This document shows positions 1 through 7,405 of a stretch of DNA of 12,841 nucleotides, one piece after another. Under the pieces are notes generated by a model that worked only from the letters and a program-made list of their open reading frames with translations, was not told the origin of the DNA and made no database searches. Numbering within the stretch: position 1 is the first letter of the stretch; the number at the start of each line of letters is the position of its first letter. Location of the stretch: the NCBI GenBank assembly GCA_958349075.1, contig CATWBR010000077.1, positions 1 through 12,841 on the forward strand, written 5' to 3'. The stretch is from an uncultured Clostridium sp. (GTDB lineage Bacteria > Bacillota > Clostridia > Lachnospirales > Lachnospiraceae). The position numbers and the translations under genes are program-made.

Positions 1-120
1 ATATCAGATATTATCAATTTATGGCGGCTGGTTCTGCGGCAGATTCAAGGTTATTGTTCACAGGTAATATTCCACGAGGTGTTTTTTGCCGTTTCTGTGC
101 ATCGCGCAGCGTGTTACCGG
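1..120. other. Region downstream of recQ, no gene seen
   Basis: I see no supported gene in these bases. The plus-strand frame open from base 1 to 138 has no plausible start inside the window and no family resemblance. A 36-codon minus-strand frame starts at a GTG overlapping the recQ stop but has no Shine-Dalgarno sequence. A weak stem (113-117 with 135-139, inner 121-124 with 128-131) spans the recQ stop, but no T-run follows it in the transcript direction. The recQ transcript may therefore continue past the left edge. Confidence 0.4.
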
Positions 121-2046
121 TCACGGAGTGAACAGTAACGATTCGCGCACACATTCCAGGAACTTGTCCCCATATTTTTCATACTTAACTTCCCCGACGC
201 CGGACACATTAAGCATCTCCTCCCTTGTCTGAGGTTTCACAATGCTCATATGGGTCAATGTCTTGTCGGAAAATACAATATACGGCGGCACCTTTGCCTC
301 TCTGGCAATCTCCATACGGAGTGTCCGCAGCTTTTCAAACAGTTTCTCGTCCTCCTCGGTGAACTCCGCACCGGAAAGTCCGGCCGCAAAGCCCCTGCCG
401 GTTTTTTTCTTCTTTCCGCCCTTCTCTTTCGCCTGGTGATCCTGTTCTTTTGCCATCTTCATGACAACCGGTTCCTCGTCATTCAGGACGGCCATTGATT
501 TTTCCGTCAGCTTTACAAGCATATATTCATCATTTGTCACCCGCAGGTAATCATTGAGAAGCAGGTAGTTCATCACCTGGCGCAGCTTAAACGCCGGAAT
601 CTTCGCGGCTGCGGCATACCATGCATTTTCATCCATGCGGTACTGCCTGATTTTGGCCGTATTGGCGCCGCGGACCGTGTCGAGAATCACGTTGACCCCG
701 TATCTCTGCCTGCAGTCTTCCACACAGCCGATTACCGCCTTGGCCGTATCCGTCACGTCCACCGTCTCAAACTGGCTCAGACAGTTGGAACAGTTTCCGC
801 AGTAATTTCCGCCGTATTCCCCAAAGTAGCGCAGGATGTAATCTCTCAGGCATTCATTGGTAAAGCAGTAATATGTCATCTTGCGCAGGCGTTCACGATC
901 CCTCTCCTGAACCAGCTCTCTGGTTACGAAGTCAAGTTCCTGGTTGTCCTGGTTATTGTCTATAAAAAACTGGTTGGTAATCACGTCCTGGCCGCCGTAC
1001 AGCAGGAGGCACTCGGCCGGTTCACCGTCCCGGCCCGCCCGCCCCGCCTCCTGGTAATAACTCTCGATATTTTTCGGCATGTTGTAATGGATTACAAACC
1101 TCACATCCGATTTATCGATTCCCATGCCGAATGCATTCGTAGCGATCATCAGATTCTTTCTGTCATAGATAAAATCTTCCTGGTTCCGTTTTCTCTCCGC
1201 GTCGCTCAGCCCAGCATGATAACGTGTCACCTCAAAGCCTTCATCCGCCAGCCTTTTGCTAACCTCCTCCACCGTCTTCCTGGTCAGACAGTAGACAATG
1301 CCGCTCTGGGCAGGATGGCATTCTATGTAATTTTTCATCGTTGCATAGCGGTCTTTCGGTGACTGCACCGAAAACCACAGATTCGGCCGGTCAAACCCGG
1401 TTGCCACCACTGTCGGTTCCCTCAGCATCAGGATATCAATCACATCATCCCTCACCTCTTTAGTTGCCGTCGCAGTAAATGCACTGATTACCGGTCTCTT
1501 CGGCAGCTTATCGACAAACTCCATAATCTTTAAATAACTAGGCCTGAAATCCTGTCCCCACTGGGACACACAGTGTGCCTCATCAACGACCAGCATCGAA
1601 ATCTCAGCATGTGTGGCGAAATCCAGAAATTCCTCCGTCACCAACCTCTCGGGGGCAACATAAATAATCGGATATCTCCCCTCTCTTGCATAAGAGAGCG
1701 CTTTATAATACTGGCTTACCGTCAGGGAACTGTTCAGATACGCGGCATGAACGCCGGCCTGATTCAGGGCTGATACCTGATCCTGCATTAAAGAAATTAA
1801 TGGTGAAATGACTAGCGTGATTCCCTTCATCATCAGGGCCGGAACCTGAAAACACAGCGATTTTCCGGCTCCAGTAGGCATAATTCCCAAAGTATCCTGT
1901 CCGGAGAGGATGCTGTCAATCAATGCCTCCTGCCCCTCCCTGAATTCTTCATATCCAAAATAGTGTTTTAATACCTGATATTTATCCATATAAAATTTCA
2001 AATCTCCTTTTCCGTCATCTGCATTCTGACAGAACATTAAACTCAC
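121..2046 (-). CDS. recQ: ATP-dependent DNA helicase RecQ
   Basis: This is a 3'-5' superfamily 2 DNA helicase for recombination and stalled-fork repair in the cytoplasm. Visible in the 641 residues are a Q-like motif near 30-43, Walker [11 protein letters not shown] at 54-63, DEAH at 155-158, motif [11 protein letters not shown] near 188-195, motif V around 301-321 and motif [12 protein letters not shown] at 332-341. The zinc site C399-x16-C416-x2-C419-x2-C422 follows, then a winged-helix RQC region (about 425-530), a Lys-rich linker (about 535-550) and an HRDC domain (about 562-636). The order and length match full bacterial RecQ. The start is uncertain. The GTG at 2046 overlaps the upstream stop as GTGA and has GGAGG at 2057-2061. 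Homologues usually begin at [11 protein letters not shown], the ATG at 1989 (residue 20), which has GGAG about 14 bases upstream. It is the last visible gene of the xpt cluster and is probably translationally coupled to the CBM9-like gene. Confidence 0.97.
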   Translation of the reverse strand: MSLMFCQNADDGKGDLKFYMDKYQVLKHYFGYEEFREGQEALIDSILSGQDTLGIMPTGAGKSLCFQVPALMMKGITLVISPLISLMQDQVSALNQAGVHAAYLNSSLTVSQYYKALSYAREGRYPIIYVAPERLVTEEFLDFATHAEISMLVVDEAHCVSQWGQDFRPSYLKIMEFVDKLPKRPVISAFTATATKEVRDDVIDILMLREPTVVATGFDRPNLWFSVQSPKDRYATMKNYIECHPAQSGIVYCLTRKTVEEVSKRLADEGFEVTRYHAGLSDAERKRNQEDFIYDRKNLMIATNAFGMGIDKSDVRFVIHYNMPKNIESYYQEAGRAGRDGEPAECLLLYGGQDVITNQFFIDNNQDNQELDFVTRELVQERDRERLRKMTYYCFTNECLRDYILRYFGEYGGNYCGNCSNCLSQFETVDVTDTAKAVIGCVEDCRQRYGVNVILDTVRGANTAKIRQYRMDENAWYAAAAKIPAFKLRQVMNYLLLNDYLRVTNDEYMLVKLTEKSMAVLNDEEPVVMKMAKEQDHQAKEKGGKKKKTGRGFAAGLSGAEFTEEDEKLFEKLRTLRMEIAREAKVPPYIVFSDKTLTHMSIVKPQTREEMLNVSGVGEVKYEKYGDKFLECVRESLLFTP

Positions 2047-2693
2047 TCAAGTAAAGCCTCCGCAAAATACAGAGGCAGGTGAAAGTCCGGCTCATCGCTC
2101 TCTATCCTTGAATAACTCATATAATGCTCAATCTCGGGACTCTCGGATATCTTGTAAAAATTACAGCGCATCCGCCCTTCCTCATTTCCTGCTGCCAGCC
2201 AGGCCTCCAGTTTTCTGCCCGTCAGCTCCTCCAGGTACCATTCCGGTATCAGAAAATCCACCCGCCATCCGTCCCGGCCGATCACCGCGCTGCAGCGGCT
2301 TTCCCGGTACACCCGATCCGGTATAAAGTCCCTGTTTTCTTTGCCATAGCCATATTGGGCGTACATCGCGGCATTGGCGTTCAGTTCAAAATTCAGATAT
2401 AAGCTTTGGCCGTCAATCCCGCCAGGTGCGCCGCCCTCGTGTATGGGAAATGCCAGGAATAATTCCAGGGCGCTGTCCGTCCAGACGGGTCCCTTGTGAT
2501 AGACATGGACTCTGTGAGGATTTGTCTCCTCGCAGGCCATCCGGACCAGAAGCCCTTTTCCCTCCTGATACCCCATATAGGCCCATGCTTTGGGCTGCAT
2601 TCTGCAGTTCCACTGAATCTCAGTAATCTCCGCTTTGACGCAGGATTCTATCTCCATCAGAGATTTGATTTTTTTAATTTTGTATTCCTTCAT
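2043..2693 (-). CDS. CBM9-like domain protein, cytoplasmic
   Basis: This 216-residue protein resembles the carbohydrate-binding family 9-like fold seen as stand-alone proteins in many Bacillota and Bacteroidota. The family-like blocks are the [14 protein letters not shown] segment (70-83), the [18 protein letters not shown] stretch (98-115) and a C-terminal region with RCNFYKI and a closing DFHLP-type segment (about 176-207). True CBM9 modules bind sugar chain ends on xylanases. Here there is no signal peptide, membrane segment or attached catalytic domain, so the ligand and role are unknown. The start is supported by a GGGGGAG Shine-Dalgarno about seven bases upstream. The gene lies 41 bases after the HAD gene and overlaps recQ by four bases, suggesting co-transcription. 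Family assignment is from recognised sequence pattern; function is not claimed. Confidence 0.8.
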   Translation of the reverse strand: MKEYKIKKIKSLMEIESCVKAEITEIQWNCRMQPKAWAYMGYQEGKGLLVRMACEETNPHRVHVYHKGPVWTDSALELFLAFPIHEGGAPGGIDGQSLYLNFELNANAAMYAQYGYGKENRDFIPDRVYRESRCSAVIGRDGWRVDFLIPEWYLEELTGRKLEAWLAAGNEEGRMRCNFYKISESPEIEHYMSYSRIESDEPDFHLPLYFAEALLE

Positions 2694-2734
2694 CTTGTAA
2701 CTCCCCCTGATTATTCCGTATCTTCCCTTTTCTT

Positions 2735-3526
2735 TTACAGCATCCCCAGCGTTTCAAGGGCATAGGCTATTCCATCCTCTTCCACCGTCTTCGTCGTAAA
2801 TGTGGCAAAAGGCTCCAGCCCTCCGTCATGCTTCCCCATCAGTACCGAGTTGAGTGAGAACTGAAACATGGAAAGATCGTTCATGCTGTCACCGAACACC
2901 CAGGCGTCTTCCTTCGCAATGCCATACCGCTTCAGTATCTCTTCGATGGCCGTCGCCTTGGAATGTCCAACCGGTATACATTCATAGAAATCCCCGCCTC
3001 TGTCTATCACTTCAAACTCATCCTTCAGCGTGGCAAAAAACTCTTCTCTTCTGCTCTCACCATCCGCCACAACGCAGAACTTTGTGATCTCATAGGAGTT
3101 GTCGTCCCATCCCAGAGGAATATAGGCGTCTGCCGCTTTCAGAAGGTGAATCAAATGTTCCACCATAGGCATTTTGGATTTCCCGTTATGGAAATAGCAG
3201 CCCTCGACACCTTCCAGCACGCCGTCCAGGCCGTACCGGATAATATCCTTCTTCAGCTTGGCCGCCCTCCCGGCCGGGATTCTTCTGTCGTAGAGAATCT
3301 CATCCCCCACCGTGATGTAGGTGCCGCAGCCGCATAAAAGCCCGTCTGTTTCCACCTCATTTCTGATTCCCTCCGTCTGACAGAACGTACGGCCGGTATT
3401 AATAAATACAAGATTGCCGTTCCGCCTGGTTTTTTTTAAGGCAAGCACCGCGCTCTGCGGTACCTGCCTTGTAATCTCACTGAATAATGTTCCGTCTATA
3501 TCAAAAAATAACGCTTTCCTATTCAT
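2735..3526 (-). CDS. HAD-superfamily Cof-type hydrolase
   Basis: This is a haloacid-dehalogenase-type phosphatase of the Cof/IIB subgroup, which removes phosphate from small sugar or nucleotide phosphates; the substrate cannot be read from sequence. From the ATG at 3526 the product is 263 residues. Motif I is FFDIDGTLF with nucleophile D9 and acid D11, motif II is FINTGR near 41-46, motif III Lys is about K190 and motif IV is FGDSMNDLSMF with D213 and D217. The large insert between motifs II and III is the type-C2 cap. The frame continues upstream to 3556, but those ten residues lie inside xpt and precede the conserved N-terminus, so 3526 is preferred. The start overlaps the xpt stop by eight bases, with an AGGAGAG sequence a little far upstream. 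Co-transcription with xpt could suggest a purine-related substrate, which is inference only. Confidence 0.9.
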   Translation of the reverse strand: MNRKALFFDIDGTLFSEITRQVPQSAVLALKKTRRNGNLVFINTGRTFCQTEGIRNEVETDGLLCGCGTYITVGDEILYDRRIPAGRAAKLKKDIIRYGLDGVLEGVEGCYFHNGKSKMPMVEHLIHLLKAADAYIPLGWDDNSYEITKFCVVADGESRREEFFATLKDEFEVIDRGGDFYECIPVGHSKATAIEEILKRYGIAKEDAWVFGDSMNDLSMFQFSLNSVLMGKHDGGLEPFATFTTKTVEEDGIAYALETLGML

Positions 3527-4100
3527 CTCTGAACACAATCTCTCCTGTCTTATCATCCATGCTGTCTACAATAGCCAGCGATTCCAGACGGATTCCATTG
3601 TCACGGATACGCTTTCCGCCTTCCTGGAATCCCTTTTCAATGACAATCCCGGCGCCGGCCAGTTCTGCGCCGGAATCCTGAATCAATGCCGTGAGGCCTT
3701 CCAGCGCCTTTCCATTGGCCAGAAAATCGTCTATCACAAGGACCTTGTCCCCCTCTCCCAGGAACTCTTTGGATACGATGATGTCGTAAACCGTTCCGTG
3801 AGTGAAGGATTCCACTTTCGTGGTATACACGTCCCCTGCTATATTCTTGGTTTTCGTCTTTTTTGCAAACACAACCGGTACGTCGAAATATTCCGCCACA
3901 ATACAGGCGATTCCGATGCCGGACGCCTCGATTGTAAGGATTTTATTAATCTCCGTGCCTTCAAAGCGTCTCTTAAATTCTTTGCCAATCTCTTTAAAAA
4001 GCCTTATATCCATCTGATGGTTTAAAAAGCGGTCCACCTTCAGGACATTGCCTGCCTTCACTACTCCGTCTTTGCGGATTCGGTCCAATAAGATCTGCAT
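3519..4100 (-). CDS. xpt: Xanthine phosphoribosyltransferase
   Basis: The enzyme converts xanthine and PRPP to XMP in cytoplasmic purine salvage. The 193 residues match the family length. The type I PRPP-binding motif is VLVIDDFLANGKA at 120-132, with the family block LTIEASGIGIA near 55-65 and the KKTKTKN loop near 80-86. The N-terminus MQILLDRIRKDG fits the usual Xpt start. A GTG in frame at 4115 would add five residues, but AGGTGGGG (about 4110-4117) sits nine bases before the ATG and overlaps that GTG, so the ATG at 4100 is chosen. It is the first gene of a cluster with the HAD, CBM9-like and recQ genes. Its leader is only about 19 bases from the predicted transcription start, too short for the purine riboswitch found before xpt in Bacillus. 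Control may instead involve the inverted repeat at 4130-4156. Confidence 0.95.
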   Translation of the reverse strand: MQILLDRIRKDGVVKAGNVLKVDRFLNHQMDIRLFKEIGKEFKRRFEGTEINKILTIEASGIGIACIVAEYFDVPVVFAKKTKTKNIAGDVYTTKVESFTHGTVYDIIVSKEFLGEGDKVLVIDDFLANGKALEGLTALIQDSGAELAGAGIVIEKGFQEGGKRIRDNGIRLESLAIVDSMDDKTGEIVFRDE

Positions 4101-4125
4101 ATGATATTTCCCCACCTGCTTTTGT

Positions 4126-4134
4126 ATTATAACA
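4126..4134 (-). promoter_or_regulatory. Putative xpt promoter, extended -10
   Basis: On the minus strand the sequence reads TGT followed by TATAAT, a perfect -10 hexamer (4126-4131) with an extended TGn element (4132-4134). No good -35 is seen at the expected distance; the hexamer there (4149-4154) is ACAGTT. Transcription would start near 4119 and give a leader of about 19 bases before the xpt ATG. The -10 overlaps the end of a perfect inverted repeat. Confidence 0.55.
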
Positions 4135-4156
4135 GTTCAGACAGCATGAACTGTTA
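4130..4156. promoter_or_regulatory. Perfect 10-base inverted repeat, candidate operator
   Basis: The arms TAACAGTTCA (4130-4139) and TGAACTGTTA (4147-4156) are exact reverse complements around a seven-base spacer. The repeat occupies the stretch between where -35 and -10 elements would lie for xpt and shares two bases with the TATAAT, which is typical of a repressor site. It could also form an RNA hairpin at the end of the upstream lipoprotein transcript, but no T-run follows on that strand and the stem is AT-rich, so a strong terminator is unlikely. It does not resemble the guanine riboswitch or a PurR box that I know. Confidence 0.5.
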
Positions 4157-4171
4157 CTTTGTATTATACTT

Positions 4172-5284
4172 TTATGACGCCGGAGCCTCCTGTGCGTCAG
4201 CGACTGTGATAACTGCATTCTCCACCAGGAAATCAAGTGTCTTCTGCATCAGAGCCGTATCATCCACGATCTCCTTATCAGCGGTCTCCAGAAAACTTTC
4301 CAGGTCGTCGTATCCGTACTGTTTTGCTAAAGCTTCCCGGTCCTCGTCTGTGATCGAGATGTTCTCTTTGGATGCGATTTCGTTTAAAAGCATCTCCTGC
4401 CTGGTCATGTCCTTTGCAATATTCTTAAGCTCACTCTTTAATCCGTCCTCATCCATTCCCATCAGCCCTGCATAAGTAGCGAGATCCATCCCGTACATAG
4501 ATGCCTGGTTTGTATAGTACTGAACCTGTGTGTCAAAGTTCTTCTCCACTTCGTCCGTAGCGCAGACGATCTCGGCATTGTCGAGAGCGGCATTCAGGAT
4601 GTCGGTATTTCTCTGGTTGTCAATCTGTACCTGCTTATTCTCCAGGATAAATTCCTTCATATTCTTTTTCAGGTTCTCAACGGTTCCGTCCTCCGGAGAA
4701 ATCTCGGTAACAAACTCGTCCGTAAGCTCCGGAACGGTTTTCTCCTGCACATTGTTGACGGTTACCTCAAACACTACATCCTTGCCTGCCAGATCCGTAT
4801 TTCCGTAATTTTCCGGGAAAGTCAGGTTCAGGGATACCTTATCTCCCTTTTTCGCTCCCACAAGGCCGCTCTCAAATCCTTCAATAAAGCTGTTGGAACC
4901 CAGGATTAAATCGGAGCCCTCTGCGCTTCCGCCGTCAAAGGCCACTCCGTCCTTCGTTCCCTTATAATCGATATTGACTTGATCGCCAAGCTTAGCCTCG
5001 CGATCCACTTCCACATACTTGGCGCTGGAATTCAAAAGCTGCTGGATCTGTGCATCCACTTCCTCATCCGTCACCGCCGGTTCTGTCACCGTAACCGGAA
5101 TTCCTTTATAGTCCCCAAGGGTAATACTTCCCTCTGCCACATACTCTTCTGTCTCTGTCTCAGCGGCAGTACTCTCCGCCTCTGAAGCCGTAGTGCCGGT
5201 CGCACTCTTCTGTCCTGAACAGCCTGTTGCAAAAAGCATCAGGGCCGCTGCGCCGCAAAGTCCTACTGTTAAAAATTTTCTCAT
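4172..5284 (-). CDS. Trigger-factor-like FKBP peptidyl-prolyl isomerase lipoprotein
   Basis: This 370-residue protein is predicted to be a membrane-anchored, extracytoplasmic foldase. A basic N-terminus and hydrophobic stretch lead to a lipobox ATGC with the lipidated Cys at 22, followed by a Ser/Thr/Glu-rich linker (about 25-50). An FKBP-type isomerase domain spans about 95-180 (VNIDYKGTKDGVAFDGG at 103-119, then FIEGFESGLVGAKKGDK at 133-149 and LTFPENYG at 154-161). Residues about 183-360 resemble the helical C-terminal chaperone domain of trigger factor. The N-terminal ribosome-binding domain of cytosolic trigger factor is absent, replaced by the export signal. Such proteins recur in Lachnospiraceae and are often annotated simply as trigger factor, which misstates location. 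The start has GAGG at a suitable distance. It lies 171 bases after the aminopeptidase gene and probably has its own promoter. Role in folding secreted proteins is inference. Confidence 0.9.
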   Translation of the reverse strand: MRKFLTVGLCGAAALMLFATGCSGQKSATGTTASEAESTAAETETEEYVAEGSITLGDYKGIPVTVTEPAVTDEEVDAQIQQLLNSSAKYVEVDREAKLGDQVNIDYKGTKDGVAFDGGSAEGSDLILGSNSFIEGFESGLVGAKKGDKVSLNLTFPENYGNTDLAGKDVVFEVTVNNVQEKTVPELTDEFVTEISPEDGTVENLKKNMKEFILENKQVQIDNQRNTDILNAALDNAEIVCATDEVEKNFDTQVQYYTNQASMYGMDLATYAGLMGMDEDGLKSELKNIAKDMTRQEMLLNEIASKENISITDEDREALAKQYGYDDLESFLETADKEIVDDTALMQKTLDFLVENAVITVADAQEAPAS

Positions 5285-5422
5285 TAAAAAACCTCATCTT
5301 TTCTTATTTTATTCAACTGCAATATTGACGGCAGATCCGAGCTGCAGATCCTCTGCTGTTCACCCCGTGTCCGGCAGCATAAACCCGTCTGACGCATTCT
5401 GGAGCCGATGCGTATAACAGAC

Positions 5423-5451
5423 ATAATACCACAAACGGCCCCAGAAAAAAA
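5423..5451 (-). promoter_or_regulatory. Possible promoter for the isomerase lipoprotein
   Basis: The minus strand carries TGG followed by TATTAT (5423-5428), an extended -10 with five of six consensus bases. The hexamer 17 bases upstream is TTTTTT, a poor -35. The start would fall near 5416, leaving a leader of about 130 bases. A six-base inverted repeat (ACGCAT at 5392-5397, ATGCGT at 5408-5413) lies just downstream of the start. No clear terminator is seen after the aminopeptidase stop, so readthrough remains possible. Confidence 0.35.
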
Positions 5452-5455
5452 GATC

Positions 5456-6874
5456 CTATTTATAAAATGCGCAGAACGCCTTATATGTATTGTAGATATC
5501 CAGCTTAGAAGCCAGCTCGAACGGAGAATGCATGGAAAGAATCGGAACACCCAGATCCACTACATCCACATCCATGCCTGCCACGTACATGGCTACGGTT
5601 CCGCCGCCTCCCACATCCACGGCTCCCAGCTCGCCAATCTGCCAGTATATTCCCTCTCTGTCCATGATTTCCACAACCTTCGCCATTGTTTCTGCGCTGG
5701 CGTCGCTGCTGCCTCCCTTGCCTCTTGAACCCGTATATTTGGTCAGGACACACCCCTTGTTGATAAAGCAGGCGTTTCTCTCCTCATAAACCTGTGAGAA
5801 TGTCGGGTCATAGGCTGCATTGACGTCGGACGACAGGCAGATGGAATTTCTGAGAATCTCCCTGCAGTTAACACCGGAAGTCTCCGCCAGGTCTTCAATA
5901 TAATGGAGCACAAAATCGGAATCCAGGCCCGTATTCCCAACAGAACCGATCTCCTCCTTATCAGCCAGCACTGTAACCGTTGTATATTCCGGATTCCCGG
6001 TTGCCAGTTCGGCCGTCAGGGCCGTAAAGGCGCACACGCGGTCATCCTGTCCGTAAGCTCCTACCAGGCTCCTGTCGAGTCCCACATCCACTGCCTTGAA
6101 AGCGGGTACAATCTCAATCTCCGCACGGATAAAGTCCTTCTCGGTCATACCGTATTTCTCATTCAGGATGGAGAGAGCCATGAGTTTCACCGGCTCCTTA
6201 ATCTCCTCATCTTCGGCAAACGGAAGGGAACCAATCATTACATTCAGCTCCTCCCCCTTAATTCCATCCTTTAACTTTCTTTCATTCTGATCGGCCGCCA
6301 GATGGGGAAGCAGATCGGTCACGCAGAAAACGGGATCGCCTGCATTCTCGCCAATGCTGATGTTTACAATCTCCCCGTCCTTTTTAACAGCCACGCCATG
6401 CATGGCAAGGGGAATTGCCGCCCACTGGTATTTACGGATTCCTCCATAATAATGTGTCTTAAAATAGGCCAGCTCCGTCTTCTCATACATTGGATTCGGC
6501 TTTAAATCAAGACGCGGGGAATCAATATGAGCCACATTCAGGCGTACGCCCTCCTCCAGTTTTTTCTGACCGAAGGTAGTCATAATCAGGGATTTTTTTC
6601 TATTAACATAATATACTTTATCTCCGGCCTGATATGCTCTGCCTCTTTCGAAAAGAGTATAGCCTGCTTCTTTCAGCCGTTTTACAGCCTCCGTCACAAA
6701 CTCCCGCTCTGTTTTTGCACAATTTAAGAATTCCTTGTATCCTTCACAGTAAGCGAACGCCTCTTCCTTCTGGGAAGGCGCCTCCTGTGCAATATTCGGG
6801 AACTTCCATGTCAGTTCTTTCTGAAGTTCCTTTGCTCTTTCGTTCACTGTCTTTTCTGTCTGTTCCATTTCCAT
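5456..6874 (-). CDS. M18 family metalloaminopeptidase
   Basis: This is a cytoplasmic dizinc aminopeptidase of peptidase family M18, which removes N-terminal residues (often acidic) from peptides. From the ATG at 6874 it is 472 residues, a normal length and closest in look to the ApeA-type branch. The expected ligand and catalytic set is visible: HID in NVAHIDSPRLDLKP (H116, D118), the bridging Asp in GQDDRVCAF (about D278), EE in DKEEIGS (E307, E308), D350 in SSDVNAAYD and H449 in MHSPFE. The frame runs up to an ATG at 6928 that overlaps the dtd stop as ATGA, but the codons before 6874 encode a poorly conserved charged tail. A perfect AAGGAGG (6880-6886) sits five bases before the ATG at 6874, which decides the start. 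It is the last gene of the S1-SAS-GDPD-dtd cluster, where it could recycle peptides under starvation; that link is inference. Confidence 0.95.
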   Translation of the reverse strand: MEMEQTEKTVNERAKELQKELTWKFPNIAQEAPSQKEEAFAYCEGYKEFLNCAKTEREFVTEAVKRLKEAGYTLFERGRAYQAGDKVYYVNRKKSLIMTTFGQKKLEEGVRLNVAHIDSPRLDLKPNPMYEKTELAYFKTHYYGGIRKYQWAAIPLAMHGVAVKKDGEIVNISIGENAGDPVFCVTDLLPHLAADQNERKLKDGIKGEELNVMIGSLPFAEDEEIKEPVKLMALSILNEKYGMTEKDFIRAEIEIVPAFKAVDVGLDRSLVGAYGQDDRVCAFTALTAELATGNPEYTTVTVLADKEEIGSVGNTGLDSDFVLHYIEDLAETSGVNCREILRNSICLSSDVNAAYDPTFSQVYEERNACFINKGCVLTKYTGSRGKGGSSDASAETMAKVVEIMDREGIYWQIGELGAVDVGGGGTVAMYVAGMDVDVVDLGVPILSMHSPFELASKLDIYNTYKAFCAFYK

Positions 6875-6879
6875 TCTTT

Positions 6880-6886
6880 CCTCCTT
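6880..6886 (-). promoter_or_regulatory. Shine-Dalgarno deciding the aminopeptidase start
   Basis: The minus strand reads AAGGAGG, then AAAGA, then ATG at 6874. This is a full-consensus ribosome binding site at ideal spacing. The alternative upstream ATG at 6928 has only an A-rich stretch ending in AAGG directly abutting it. The site therefore supports a 472-residue rather than a 490-residue product. Confidence 0.8.
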
Positions 6887-6924
6887 CTTCTGTATTGGTT
6901 TTGTTATGGCTTCTTCCATATATG

Positions 6925-7389
6925 TCATCCTTTTTTCTTCTTTACCATCATATCACTGTCGAGGACAATCGTAAATGGTCCGTCGTTTAAAAGTTCTACC
7001 TGCATATATGCCCCGAACTCACCGTGCTCCACCTTTTCCACATAGTTCCGGCACCGTTCCACCACATGTTCATAGAGACGGTTGGCCAGCTCCGGCGCTC
7101 CCGCCTTGAAAAAGCTGGGACGGTTGCCTTCGCTGCAGTCCGCATACAGGGTAAACTGGCTAACGACCAGAATCTGTCCGCCCACATCGGCCAGGGACAG
7201 ATTCGTCTTCCCGTTTTCATCTTTAAAAATTCTCAGTTTACATAATTTGTCAACCATTTTATCGGCAATCTCTTCCGTGTCCGTATCAGAGACTCCTAAA
7301 AGCACCAGAAAACCGTCCTCTATGGCTCCCAGCACCTTTCCTTCCACCGATACGCTTGCCCTCGATACTCTCTGAAGCACAATTCTCAT
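6925..7389 (-). CDS. dtd: D-aminoacyl-tRNA deacylase
   Basis: DTD hydrolyses D-amino acids (and Gly from tRNA-Ala) wrongly attached to tRNA, a cytoplasmic proofreading step. The 154 residues include the full family signature: the [13 protein letters not shown] start, SQFTLYAD at 77-84, the GNRPSF block at 88-93 and the Gly-cisPro-containing motif NDGPFT at 135-140. A short Lys-rich tail (150-153) closes the protein. AGGAGG lies eight bases before the ATG. It follows the glycerophosphodiesterase gene by 16 bases. In many Bacillota dtd sits just after the long RelA/SpoT gene; here the nearby alarmone gene is a small synthetase separated from dtd by one gene. Confidence 0.97.
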   Translation of the reverse strand: MRIVLQRVSRASVSVEGKVLGAIEDGFLVLLGVSDTDTEEIADKMVDKLCKLRIFKDENGKTNLSLADVGGQILVVSQFTLYADCSEGNRPSFFKAGAPELANRLYEHVVERCRNYVEKVEHGEFGAYMQVELLNDGPFTIVLDSDMMVKKKKG

Positions 7390-7405
7390 CTATGGTTCCT
7401 CCTGT

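Larger units (their letters stand above)
4121..4168 (+). repeat. 11-base direct repeats flanking the inverted repeat
   Basis: The 11-mer TTTGTATTATA occurs at 4121-4131 and again at 4158-4168, on either side of the 10-base inverted repeat. On the minus strand each copy contains TATAAT, so the arrangement places two -10-like hexamers around the palindrome. Only the copy nearer xpt has the TGn extension. It may reflect a local duplication or a second weak start site; chance is possible in AT-rich DNA. Confidence 0.55.

Noticed and set aside
13..124. A 36-codon minus-strand frame beginning at a GTG that overlaps the recQ stop
   Set aside because: There is no Shine-Dalgarno sequence, no recognisable similarity, and the length is well within chance.
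113..139. Hairpin spanning the recQ stop as a terminator
   Set aside because: The stem is short with an internal loop and lacks a downstream T-run on the minus strand.
3414..4025. A 203-codon open frame on the plus strand opposite xpt and the HAD gene
   Set aside because: It is fully antisense to two genes with complete catalytic motifs, shows no family resemblance, and no plausible promoter or ribosome site was noted for it.
4130..4156. Reading the xpt-upstream palindrome as a rho-independent terminator for the isomerase gene
   Set aside because: On the relevant strand it is followed by TAATACAAAAG rather than a T-run, and the stem has only three G-C pairs in ten. An operator role fits its overlap with the -10 better, though a weak terminator is not excluded.
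4101..4171. Guanine riboswitch before xpt, as in Bacillus
   Set aside because: The 71-base gap lacks the conserved purine-aptamer core, and the predicted leader is only about 19 bases.
5443..5452. T-run just after the aminopeptidase stop as an intrinsic terminator
   Set aside because: No stable hairpin precedes it; the upstream bases are coding sequence with only a three-base stem.
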